Positions 45,027-53,080 of a stretch of DNA of 64,000 nucleotides are shown here, piece after piece. This DNA comes from Paenisporosarcina sp. FSL H8-0542. GTDB lineage: Bacteria; Bacillota; Bacilli; Bacillales_A; Planococcaceae. Where the stretch lies: NCBI RefSeq assembly GCF_038632915.1, contig NZ_CP152050.1, positions 1,271,001 through 1,335,000 on the forward strand, read 5' to 3'. Each line of letters opens with the position of its first letter. Position 1 is the stretch's first letter. Made by a program: the position numbers and the translations under genes. Under the pieces are notes generated by a model that worked only from the letters and a program-made list of their open reading frames with translations, was not told the DNA's origin and did no database searches.

Positions 45027-45506
45027 ATGGTTTCACAAATTCGTTATGAAACGAGAAAGCAATATAAAGAACCCCAAATCACTTTTCAAAATGATCTTAC
45101 CGAGAATTTCAGTCTGCAATTTCAGAAAGGACATGCCAATTTTAATGTCAAAAGCTTCGAAGATAACGAAAATCGCATTCACATAGGGTTAAGGGACGAG
45201 ACTTCTGCATATAATGGTTACTATCAGTTAACACGGAAACGGGTGGTAGACATGAGCAATGGTAAATCTTATCTGGAATCAGTTGTTATTGATCACGCTG
45301 TTACAAGTGTAAAGCACAACGTTTTAGGAGGACTTCCATCCATTAAAGGCACAAGAGTTCCCATATCCACAATAATAGCTTGTCTTGCTGAAGAAATGAG
45401 CATTGCTGAAATCAGTGAGGATTATGATTTGTCTCCAGAGCAAATTAAATCAAGCTTGTTGTTTATTGTTGATGTCCTAAATAGACCGTATTACGGAGAT
45501 GAATGA
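45027..45506 (+). CDS. DUF433 antitoxin-like protein
   Basis: 159 residues. The C-terminal 60 residues match DUF433 (VapB45-like): LGGLPSIKGTRVPISTIIA, then EEMSIAEISEDYDLSPEQIKS, an HTH-like domain used for DNA binding and toxin neutralisation. The N-terminal 90 residues are a beta-rich extension not usual for this family. AAGGGGGGAG precedes ATG. It overlaps the DUF5615 gene by four bases, which is the standard coupled antitoxin-toxin arrangement. Confidence 0.78.
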   Translation: MVSQIRYETRKQYKEPQITFQNDLTENFSLQFQKGHANFNVKSFEDNENRIHIGLRDETSAYNGYYQLTRKRVVDMSNGKSYLESVVIDHAVTSVKHNVLGGLPSIKGTRVPISTIIACLAEEMSIAEISEDYDLSPEQIKSSLLFIVDVLNRPYYGDE

Positions 45507-45880
45507 TGAGATTGTTATTGGATGAAAATATTACAAAAAAAGCATTAACTATTTTTGGGAATCTCGGGTATGACGTAGTTAGTATTCAGTCCCTAGGGAT
45601 TCGTGGAGAAGATGATATGGTTGTTCTTTCAGAAGCACAAAGACTGCAGCGTGTATTAATTACCCAAAATGGTAAGGATTTCATAATTCAGATTCCTCCT
45701 AGAGTCCAAGGTGTCAATCATGAAGGTTTATTTTGGTTGAAATACGATTTTACTAAAGGTATTGCTGAAGTTGTATGTAATGAATTTGATCAATTTATAT
45801 CGACTGTGGAGAGCATAGCAAATGAAATATGGTTACATGAAACAAATGGTAGTATAAGAGAATTTAATCGAGTATTCTAG
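45503..45880 (+). CDS. DUF5615 PIN-like toxin
   Basis: 125 residues. MRLLLDENITKKALTIFGNLGYDVVSI and GEDDMVVLSEAQRLQRVLITQN match the DUF5615 (Mut7-C/VapC45-like) PIN fold, with acidic residues D6/E7 and D39/D40 and the downstream NGKDF aspartate as likely metal ligands. It should be an RNase held in check by the DUF433 partner. ATG overlaps the upstream stop. A terminator follows at 45951. Confidence 0.82.
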   Translation: MMRLLLDENITKKALTIFGNLGYDVVSIQSLGIRGEDDMVVLSEAQRLQRVLITQNGKDFIIQIPPRVQGVNHEGLFWLKYDFTKGIAEVVCNEFDQFISTVESIANEIWLHETNGSIREFNRVF

Positions 45881-45950
45881 TATTCTAGATAAAACCAATT
45901 ATTTACTATTACCAATACTTTCTTTAACATAGTGAATTAAAGATATTAAA

Positions 45951-45982
45951 AGGGAATGCTTTTTAAAGCGTTTCCTTTTTTG
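45951..45982 (+). terminator. Terminator after the toxin operon
   Basis: AGGGAATGCTTT pairs with AAAGCGTTTCCT with two G-U pairs, then six T. Confidence 0.82.
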
Positions 45983-46088
45983 TTTGAAATAGCATCTATT
46001 GCAGCTAAGAGTAGATACAGTCTATGGATAGCAATTCTTATATCTTGTAATTGGCTTTGATTAATCCCTTCATTTTATAATTTTAGGC

Positions 46089-46872
46089 ATGTTGTCAACT
46101 TCGGTTTATATGGCTACCGCAACTAAAACTATGCCCATGTCAGTTCACTTTATTAATGTTGATCAAGGTGATGCAACCTATATTAAAACACCAAATGGCG
46201 ACGATATCTTGAATGACGCTGGAAACAAAGGAAAAGGTGATATGGTAGTTTCCTACCTAAAGAAATTGAAAGTGGATGATATAGAGGTATTAATCTCAAC
46301 TCACCCCGGTGCTGATCATGTGGGCGGACTGAAACGTCTTTGCCCCTAAAGTTTCTCATACGACTCAGGCTTATAAGGACTTTCTACTTGTTGTGAAAAA
46401 CAAGAAATTAACTATCAAAACAGCGAAGGTAGGTGTCAACCTTCCTTTGTCAGATAAGAGCATTAAGGCTAAGTTTGTTGCACCTGTAAAAGATTACAAT
46501 AAAAGCGATCTCAATAATTGTAGCGCTGTTCTGCATGTGAATTACAGTAAAAACAATTTCTTGTTCATGGCAGATGCTGAAACTCAAGCAGAAAAAGATA
46601 TGCTTGCAATGAAACAAATTGGCAAAGTTGATGTGTTAAAAGTTGGGCATCACGGAGCGAAAGAGTCAACCACAGCTGAATTTTTGAAAATTGCCAAGCC
46701 TACCTATTCATTCAAAAGCGTTGGCCCAAAAAATCAGTATAAGCATCCAACGATTGAAACCTTGAATAGACTAAAAGCCATAAAATCTGCAGTGTATCGT
46801 ACAGACCAAAAAGGAAACATAGTAGTAACAAGCGATGGAACAAAAATGTCTATAAAAACAGAAAGGAAGTGA
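46089..46872 (+). pseudogene. ComEC/Rec2-like metallo-beta-lactamase protein, broken
   Basis: Two frames of one gene. Part one (46089-46349) has VHFINVDQGDATYIKTPNG, DAGNKGKG and the metal motif STHPGADHVGG. Part two continues in another frame from about 46336 (VFAPKVSHTTQAYKDF) through LFMADAETQAE, LKVGHHGAKEST and the end. About 30 bases plus a frame are lost between GGLK and VFAPK. The signal peptide also looks cut short. Relatives are secreted MBL-fold proteins of unknown substrate, often next to DUF3006 genes, as here. Confidence 0.8.
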
Positions 46873-46879
46873 CGACAGT

Positions 46880-47091
46880 ATGAAAGGTGTAATTGACCGC
46901 TTTGAAGGTGACGTAGTTGTCGTTGAGATTGATGGGGAAACTAAGGGGTTTCCCAAAAAATCTTCCCAATCAAGTCAAAGGCAGGGGATGTTGTACTTAT
47001 TCAAGATAATGAAGTAGTTGTTCAAGCCAATGAAACTGAAATGTTGAGAAAAGAAATTGAAAGCCTTATGGAAGAGGTATGGGAAGATTAA
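46880..47091 (+). pseudogene. DUF3006 protein with two frameshifts
   Basis: ATG 46880 (GGAAGTGA upstream) opens MKGVIDRFEGDVVVVEIDGE. An extra A in the run near 46956 and an extra G near 46981 break the frame; corrected reading ends EMLRKEIESLMEEVWED at 47091. DUF3006 proteins commonly sit behind ComEC-like MBL genes, so both halves of this pair have decayed together. Confidence 0.75.
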
Positions 47092-47154
47092 GTAAATCAT
47101 TGGATACAAAACACCAATTGGACTCATTAACAAATATTAGGAGCTGTGTTTAAG

Positions 47155-47631
47155 ATGGCAATTAGAAAGTTGAACCAACAATATTTACTATTGGAATACC
47201 CAGTAACGCTTGAAGATATGGAACGGATTTTACCAGAGTTGCCGAAAACAGAAAGGACATATTTTGAGTATGCTTTTAAAGCGTTAAACAAAATTATGAA
47301 GAAAGATGAAAAAATATATAATTTTAATATCGCTGATCCTAAGTTAACAAAAACTGGCTATATTGTGGTAGCAGAGAAAAACTTGATTATGTTGTCATTA
47401 AAAGGTGGTTTGTTTGGGGGGATGGATTCTGAAGTATTGAAATATGAAGATATCAAAGATGTCGATTTTGATGTTACTCCCAATCCTTTCGGTCTTGCTC
47501 AAATGAATTTAGGAGTCGTGTATTTAGGAATGAAAGGAATGTTTGGAGGGAAAAAACGTACAATTCGAAATATCCCTGAGGAAAATTTAGATAATGTAGT
47601 TAGCGCAATTAGAGATAAGGTAAATAAATGA
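47155..47631 (+). CDS. Bacterial PH-domain protein
   Basis: 158 residues from ATG 47155; GTG 47146 is in frame but only three bases from AGGAG. The second half (about 60-155) looks like a bacterial PH domain: TGYIVVAEKNLIMLSLKG, then YEDIKDVDFDVTPNPF, KRTIRNIPEENLDNVVSAIRDK, as in YokE-like bPH_3 proteins. The N-terminal part is helical. Function unknown; PH folds often bind lipids or proteins at membranes. A terminator follows. Confidence 0.65.
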   Translation: MAIRKLNQQYLLLEYPVTLEDMERILPELPKTERTYFEYAFKALNKIMKKDEKIYNFNIADPKLTKTGYIVVAEKNLIMLSLKGGLFGGMDSEVLKYEDIKDVDFDVTPNPFGLAQMNLGVVYLGMKGMFGGKKRTIRNIPEENLDNVVSAIRDKVNK

Positions 47632-47647
47632 TGTTTGTTGAGTACTG

Positions 47648-47673
47648 AACTCGGTCTTTGACCGAGTTTTTTT
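47648..47673 (+). terminator. Terminator after the PH-domain gene
   Basis: AACTCGGT-CTTTG-ACCGAGTT hairpin followed by seven T. Confidence 0.9.
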
Positions 47674-47822
47674 ATGCAGGTTTGGCAATAAGAAGTAGAC
47701 TTTCTTCGTGAAATTCTTGGTTAATATTTCACTATTTTAATATAGTTCTTTTGGATTATTCTGTTATGATGAAAGGGCAAATCTTTTAACAAATTTTTGA
47801 ATTCGAGGGAGTTATGTTATTT

Positions 47823-49028
47823 ATGATATCAACTGAAGATTATTACAGACTTATAGTAAACACGGTTCCTCAGTGGTATATTGCTATGGGACAAGCGCCA
47901 CATGATTTTAATGTGAATTTTTGCGGGGATTCTTATTGGATTTCTTCTAATAGAAATCCAACTCCCCAATTGCATAGATGGAAAGATAAATGCCTAAGCA
48001 TAGCAGCAGAATTGTTAAGTAAACCTACTACTGGATCTAAAATTATTGATAAAGATTTAATACAATCAAGATTTGTTAAAGAGTGGTTGCTTGAAAAGGG
48101 CTATAAAGGAGATTGGGAAGAAATTTTTGATTATAGTAGATCCTTGGAATCCAGAACATATGAGAATGCCTCTATTGGATTTACATATATTTATGATTCG
48201 AACCGAAACGGTACATTGAGTCTGTTTGAGGATAACAATCAAAAAATAATAGATGTATTAGCTGAAACTCAATATACCTATTTTAGAGTAGGTAATGGAT
48301 GGACTTTTATTGATTACGACTATGTGAAATGGAATGAGATAGTAATAAAAGAAGATTACAAACTTATACCGGAATTTTTATATCCTTACCAATCAATACT
48401 CGAAGAAGGAGAGTGTGGAATTACTAAGACAAAACGTGGAGATTTAATAATTTATAACAAAAATGGACTTTTAGCCTCAAGTCGCAAAGGTGAATGGAAA
48501 ATTTATGATTCTCCATCATTAAAAAATTCACTAGTTGACTATGTAGGAGTAAGTAATTATAGAGTTGGATGTAATCTTTTTGAAATATTATTTGATTTGA
48601 GTTATAGAAGGCATGGAGCGTTAATTATCATTGATAATCAAGGGACATATAAAGAAATAATAAGCAATCATTCCAGCTTAATTGAAAATGGCTCAACTTT
48701 ACATCAAGTGTTATCTGAAAGACTTGAAAAAATAGATTTATCTTCTGCTCGATCTGATGTTGTGTCAAAACAACTAATTTTAGAACTCGCATCCGTGGAT
48801 GGAGCTCTAGTTTTGAATGAAACAGGGAAAGTTTTAGCATTCGGAGCAATAGTTAACTCGCATGAACATGCTGATGGAGAAACTGGTGCAAGGAGTACTG
48901 CTGCTCTTTCCGCACATTTATACGGTTCAAAAGTGTTGAAAGTAAGCTCAGATGGTGAGATTACTTTATATTATCTTAACCAACAAGGTAGCCAAGATCC
49001 AGAACTTATCAAATTAAGGTTTTTATAA
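47823..49028 (+). CDS. DAC/DisA-like protein, candidate cyclic-dinucleotide-type effector or sensor
   Basis: 401 residues from ATG 47823; ATG 47814 is too close to GAGGGAG. The last 130 residues resemble a diadenylate cyclase (DAC) domain: GALIIIDNQG, then SVDGALVLNETGKVLAFGAI (the DGA motif), then ETGARSTAALSAHLYG, where classical enzymes have GTRHRAA. The histidine and second arginine of RHR are changed, so activity is uncertain; it may be a ligand-binding relative. The N-terminal 260 residues (DYYRLIVNTVPQWYIAMGQ and onward) are not recognised. It is the last island gene before the right attachment repeat. Confidence 0.65.
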   Translation: MISTEDYYRLIVNTVPQWYIAMGQAPHDFNVNFCGDSYWISSNRNPTPQLHRWKDKCLSIAAELLSKPTTGSKIIDKDLIQSRFVKEWLLEKGYKGDWEEIFDYSRSLESRTYENASIGFTYIYDSNRNGTLSLFEDNNQKIIDVLAETQYTYFRVGNGWTFIDYDYVKWNEIVIKEDYKLIPEFLYPYQSILEEGECGITKTKRGDLIIYNKNGLLASSRKGEWKIYDSPSLKNSLVDYVGVSNYRVGCNLFEILFDLSYRRHGALIIIDNQGTYKEIISNHSSLIENGSTLHQVLSERLEKIDLSSARSDVVSKQLILELASVDGALVLNETGKVLAFGAIVNSHEHADGETGARSTAALSAHLYGSKVLKVSSDGEITLYYLNQQGSQDPELIKLRFL

Positions 49029-49202
49029 TTGATAGTGAGCTAAGGCTCATTGAGGTTTTTACTTCATAGTGACACCCAATGTTTTTCGGAATTTCATAAA
49101 GCTAACCATAATCCATCGGAAAAAACGTTGTAATATAATAATCTTCTTTTATAATAGGAAGAGAAGATAATAACGGTCATGGTTCGGAAAAGGTTCTAAT
49201 CC

Positions 49203-49323
49203 CACGTGTCGCACCTGCAATGGTGAAGATATAGTCCAGACTACAAACAATGTTCATTGGTAGCGAAAGCTATAGTGGTAAGCTAAGGCGTCGGTCGGGG
49301 GTTCGAATCCCTCCTGGGACGTA
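49203..49323 (+). repeat. Attachment repeat, right copy: truncated intron and tRNA-Arg 3' exon
   Basis: 121 bases identical to 23820-23940. It holds the last 80 nt of the group I intron, the junction, the tRNA 3' exon (49283-49321) and TA. It has no 5' exon, no intron P1-P6 and no promoter, so it cannot make a tRNA. This is the displaced target 3' end that marks the right end of the 25-kb island. Confidence 0.93.
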
Positions 49324-49357
49324 GATAGGACTAATTAGATTTAGTTTAGTAACAAGA

Positions 49358-49408
49358 GAAAAACACTTCAACCCTTGATATATAAGGATTTGAAGTGTTT
49401 TTCTTTTT
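49358..49408. terminator. Bidirectional hairpin after the right repeat
   Basis: GAAAAACACTTCAA (49358-49371) and TTGAAGTGTTTTTC (49390-49403) form a 14-bp stem with T-rich flanks. Confidence 0.8.
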
Positions 49409-49456
49409 GTTGTCAATACCAATGAAGTACATAGAAAACGATTGGTTTTGAAATTT

Positions 49457-49476
49457 TTTTACACATTTTTTACACA
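49457..49476. repeat. Integrase arm-type repeat, left
   Basis: Twenty bases (two TTTTTACACA-like units) identical to 57734-57753. It overlaps the integrase stop codon. Repeats like this at both ends of a Firmicutes prophage are typical integrase arm-binding sites. Confidence 0.7.
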
Positions 49477-50527
49477 TTGACGAGTCTTTTTCTCATACTG
49501 ACAAAAGTCTGAACTGTTGTCATTGTATCTTCTTCTCTTAATTCCTTATAAATCGAAATACGACGGTAGAGGAGAACGCTCGCATGAGTATGCCGTAACC
49601 CATGCAAGCTAATAGGATCAATTTTCAATTCTTTCAACGTGTTCTTGAGCAGCTTATTAACGAGTTCATTTGTCAGTACACATCTTTTGGATTGTGAGAT
49701 AAAAAATACAAGGTAAAGATAAATTGTTTCAGTCGATTGGAAAAGTTTATTGAAAACAGTCATCGTCTCAGAATCCATATCCAGAACTCGTATCGATTGT
49801 TCATTTTTAGTTTTTCCGAATCCGGTTCCGTTTTTATAGTCCCATGACTTATTTATGTTGATTGTATTGTTCACAAAATCGAAATCCTTTCGTGTAAGCC
49901 CCACAAGCTCCCCAAACCGCATTCCTGATGTCAGAGCTTAAAAGTAAGTAATACCCTAAACTACGCTCCAAACGCAAATACAGAGCCTCCATAAGACGTT
50001 CACTCTCGATGTACTCCAGATGTTTTTCTTCTGGACGTTTTGTGGGATTCTCACCTGTTAATACGGCAGACCTTGTAAAGTCGATTCTTATTAAACCTTC
50101 ATCTATTGCATCTCTAACACATGCACATATATGTGTATTCAATTTCCTTGTTGTATCTTTCGCATGAGTAAGTGCGTATTTGTTCAGAAACGCTTGATAT
50201 TTCAGTTTTGTAATGGCTTGTATAGGTTTACCGCCAAACTCTCTAAAAGCGTCTTATGAGTGCTTAAATAGCGCGTAAAGGTGATGGGGTTGTTTTTGAT
50301 TTTATAAACATTCAACCATTCTCTAAAGTAAGCACAAAATGACTCGGATTTTAAATTCGGCAATATGCCTCTCTGCAGGTCCGACTCTATTTCAGCTGCA
50401 GCAATGGTTGCCTCTTTTTTGTTTTATATCCGCCTTTTCGAATCGGTTTTGATTTACCATCAACCATCAACCATCAACCATTCGACTGACTGTATATTGC
50501 CAGGTACTCCCTCGTAATGCTAGCCAT
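49470..50527 (-). pseudogene. int: Phage tyrosine integrase, disrupted
   Basis: Fragments in different frames run from ATG 50527 (MASITREYLAIYSQSNG) to the stop at 49470. The 5' part is shifted by three tandem copies of a 7-bp unit (50461-50481). The catalytic part keeps MRFGELVGLTRKDFDF and LHGLRHTHASVLLY, but then jumps to YKELREEDTMTTVQTF, so the LGH motif and nucleophile tyrosine are deleted. It cannot be active. It directed integration into the tRNA-Arg 3' end. Confidence 0.88.
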
Positions 50528-50569
50528 GAACGTACCACCTTTCATAACCAAGTTTAATTGAAGGTAACG

Positions 50570-51064
50570 TCACAAAAGGGGAGTATGTTGGTACAAATTC
50601 ATTTGATATCGACGGAAACGTTGCAATGCAAATTCATAGGTAAAATTGAGTTTTTTTACAATCATTTCAATTGGATGCATATCGGGATGTTCTTGTATGC
50701 ATTTTTCCAGCATGAACCGAGGCACACAGAACTCCAACATAAAACTATGTGCACACCATTCCTGCCATTGCGATAACGAAATTGGCAAGATTAATTGATT
50801 TCCGATGTGGTATCGAATATGAGCTACCTCGTGAGCGAAAGATTGCCCTTGTTCCTGTTTTGTGAGTCGCTCATCAATGAAAATCGTTTGATCAATACGT
50901 GTAGAGTCAAACGGAATAAACTCGCACGCAATACCCATACGACTGGATACCGTCTCAAGATAAAATTGCCGTACTTGTGAAATATCAATTGAGATATACG
51001 TTCTTGGATGCGATATTCTAAATGTGTCTTTGCTTTCATATAACCCCTCCAATTTAACGAACAT
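50570..51064 (-). CDS. ImmA/IrrE-type metallopeptidase
   Basis: 164 residues with the zinc-peptidase motif SFAHEVAHIRYH (HExxH-like, about 78-89). ImmA proteins cleave the phage or ICE repressor after DNA damage, and the gene usually pairs with an Xre-family repressor; a broken one lies at 54140-54556. Here cargo genes separate the two. Start ATG 51064 with GGAGGGG upstream. It is intact, unlike most phage genes nearby. Confidence 0.87.
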   Translation of the reverse strand: MFVKLEGLYESKDTFRISHPRTYISIDISQVRQFYLETVSSRMGIACEFIPFDSTRIDQTIFIDERLTKQEQGQSFAHEVAHIRYHIGNQLILPISLSQWQEWCAHSFMLEFCVPRFMLEKCIQEHPDMHPIEMIVKKLNFTYEFALQRFRRYQMNLYQHTPLL

Positions 51065-51083
51065 TCGTTCTTATTAATATAAC

Positions 51084-51116
51084 AAAAAACCTACCGATGG
51101 AAAGGTAGGTTTTTTC
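51084..51116. terminator. Bidirectional terminator
   Basis: AAAAAACCTACC-GATGGAAA-GGTAGGTTTTTT hairpin between the ImmA and DUF3037 genes. Confidence 0.88.
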
Positions 51117-51131
51117 GACATTATACGACAG

Positions 51132-51986
51132 TCACATTGCTAATAAGTCTGCCTCAAATTCTTGAATAGGTAAACTGTCGTTAGAGATATGGACACAAAA
51201 ATTATTAAATTCTTTTGTATTCAACTTAATTATTTCCGTGTTATCACTACGATTCAAGTAGGTTAAAATATTTTTAACATCACGAGGATGACTATTCACT
51301 TCCTCGTTATAAATTATCTCAATTTCATAGGAGTCTTTGTACTCAGACTGAAGTAGTTTTAATTTAGAAAACCATTCATTTAAATGCGATAAGTTTGTAG
51401 GGAGTGTTTGAACTAAATGCAAATTGGAGTTTTTGTAAACAAAATCTATTTTATACTGTAAGTTTTCAAGTTCTTTTACTGGAGTTATGGATACATCATG
51501 CTTTACTTTAACTCCGAGTAAATTTCTCGACTCGAAAACGTCTCTTACTTCTTGTTTAACACTTTTTGTAACTATTCCATTATTTATAAAAAGCCTGTCA
51601 ATATAAATTTCGAGTAATCTGTGAAAAGTCATATCAATGTTAGATGACTTAATTAATTGGTGCTTGGTCATTTTAAAGTATGTCGGAACTTCCGAATCAA
51701 TTATTCGAAGAAGTTCCGGATGGTCTAGAGGATAGTCCAATAAAGACTTATTGTCCACAGACTTTTCTAATTTATAGTCGAAAAGCGCTTTTCTTACTTT
51801 ATACTCTTCGACCAAAACATGGTTTGTTAAAATACTTTTAAGTTTTTTATTCTTTTCATCAATTAGAAACCATTTTACATACCTACTATCTGGATTATGC
51901 ACTATAACGCCAACATTTAATGATTCGTTTTTCAACTTGTCGGGCCAGTAACTTATTATTGAGTACCAGTACTTTGCGCGTTCCAT
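51132..51986 (-). CDS. DUF3037 protein, partner of a HipA-like kinase
   Basis: 284 residues. The opening MERAKYWYSIISYWPDKLKN and ESLNVGVIVHNPDSRYVKW match DUF3037, whose genes are regularly found next to HipA-like kinase genes. The rest is charged and mixed alpha/beta without known motifs. It overlaps the upstream HipA-like gene by 31 bases, so the two are translated together. Role unknown; the fixed pairing suggests a two-part toxin-antitoxin or defence unit. Confidence 0.78.
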   Translation of the reverse strand: MERAKYWYSIISYWPDKLKNESLNVGVIVHNPDSRYVKWFLIDEKNKKLKSILTNHVLVEEYKVRKALFDYKLEKSVDNKSLLDYPLDHPELLRIIDSEVPTYFKMTKHQLIKSSNIDMTFHRLLEIYIDRLFINNGIVTKSVKQEVRDVFESRNLLGVKVKHDVSITPVKELENLQYKIDFVYKNSNLHLVQTLPTNLSHLNEWFSKLKLLQSEYKDSYEIEIIYNEEVNSHPRDVKNILTYLNRSDNTEIIKLNTKEFNNFCVHISNDSLPIQEFEADLLAM

Positions 51987-52990
51987 GATAATATACCTCC
52001 AGTTCTACTTCCAAATGCTGATGTGTTTGCCATATGTTGAATAATACCAGGCATAAACTGAATTTGAGTTAAAAGAAAACTACGGTAGAAATCCACTTGA
52101 ACAGGCTTATTGACATACCAACTATCCGGAATATCATTTAACCAGTCAGTAATTAATTTTGCATCAATAGTTTTTATTCGTTTGATAGGTTCAATAAATG
52201 AGTGGTTATTAATATCCGAAACATCAATATAATTATCAAGCGCTCTAAATATATCACCAAATCCACTTAAGTTAAAGATTCCTTGTGCACGGGATTGCTG
52301 ATTGTGAAGAAAATGTAAGTTAGTGTATCCCGTTATATATTCATGTGAGGGTAATCCTTGCATTTGCCGTATGGATGCCTTAGATGTATTCCAATAAGGT
52401 CCATTAAAAGCATGTCCTTGATCAATTACAAATATTCGTCTGTTATCATCGTTTTGAACTAACAAATTACTTGAATGACGAAATCTATCAAAGTTAGCTA
52501 TTAATAGGTCGAAACATATAATTAAAGGTATATCTTCTGGATTTCCCAAATCCCCAAAGAATTTATTCCATGGTTTTTTAAGATGACTTTTTCCTTCGGT
52601 GTGGAGTGTTAAATAATCCTCCATGAGATTGCCTTCACATTTTTCTAAAAAGAAACTTGCAAAATGATCTCCTTCTGAAAATCGCCCTTGGAATTTTAGG
52701 AAGAGATTCGCATCGATAAAATCTTTATCAACATTCGCAATAGCTGCTTCAGGTGTTGGAACGCCAATATGCTTAGCTATACAGTAGGATAAAAATTCGT
52801 TAACAAAAGTACAATCAAAGTGTAAATAAGTTTTGGACGTCTCATCGAAAATTTGATCGGTTTTCAATATATATGAATTATTATCGTCGCACAGAACTTT
52901 TATCGGTTCTGAAACTGCAGGGGTATCTTTTCCAATTACTGTTAAGAATGAATCCACATTTAAACGTTGTATATAAGCCACCAAAAACAC
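51956..52990 (-). CDS. HipA-like kinase family protein
   Basis: 344 residues. Kinase-like motifs: YILKTDQIF (possible ATP-lysine), FVNEFLSYCIAKHIGVPTPE, ICFDLLIANFDRFRHSSNLL (catalytic aspartate loop, ANxDRxxxNxL pattern) and IFVIDQGHAF (metal-binding DxG). HipA kinases phosphorylate tRNA synthetases and cause growth arrest; this shorter subgroup pairs with DUF3037 instead of HipB. AGGAGTG lies upstream of the ATG. Intact in an otherwise ruined prophage. Confidence 0.8.
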   Translation of the reverse strand: MFLVAYIQRLNVDSFLTVIGKDTPAVSEPIKVLCDDNNSYILKTDQIFDETSKTYLHFDCTFVNEFLSYCIAKHIGVPTPEAAIANVDKDFIDANLFLKFQGRFSEGDHFASFFLEKCEGNLMEDYLTLHTEGKSHLKKPWNKFFGDLGNPEDIPLIICFDLLIANFDRFRHSSNLLVQNDDNRRIFVIDQGHAFNGPYWNTSKASIRQMQGLPSHEYITGYTNLHFLHNQQSRAQGIFNLSGFGDIFRALDNYIDVSDINNHSFIEPIKRIKTIDAKLITDWLNDIPDSWYVNKPVQVDFYRSFLLTQIQFMPGIIQHMANTSAFGSRTGGILSWNAQSTGTQ

Positions 52991-53016
52991 TCCTTGTACG
53001 TAGTTATTCTTTATGT

Positions 53017-53059
53017 TTTATTATTTATCCTTCACCTTCGCGTAGATGACCTCAAACAT
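53017..53059 (-). pseudogene. Second copy of the repressor 3' end
   Basis: 43 bases match 54140-54182 at 38 positions and encode nearly the same C-terminus on the minus strand (MFEVIYAKVKDK against MFEVMYEKIKDK). The two copies flank the BRCT-protein gene, as if that gene had been inserted along with, or by recombination between, repressor ends. Confidence 0.65.
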
Positions 53060-53080
53060 TTCGTTTTTCATAACCACTTA

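Larger units (their letters stand above)
23941..49323. mobile_element. Integrated genomic island of about 25.4 kb at tRNA-Arg
   Basis: The boundaries are the two 121-bp perfect repeats. The island starts with a tyrosine integrase beside the tRNA and contains a replication-initiator-like gene, a serine recombinase, a LAGLIDADG endonuclease and many single-gene cargo units, each with its own terminator. Base composition is visibly more AT-rich than the flanking core. No conjugation, relaxase or phage structural genes are seen, so it is best called an integrative, possibly satellite- or plasmid-derived island. Exact recombination point within the repeat is unknown. Confidence 0.85.

Noticed and set aside
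45027-45506. DUF433 protein as a stand-alone regulator
   Set aside because: The four-base overlap with the PIN-like gene shows a coupled toxin-antitoxin pair.
23941-49323. Integrative conjugative element
   Set aside because: No relaxase, VirB4-like ATPase, coupling protein or other transfer gene is visible; only integration, replication-like and cargo genes are present.
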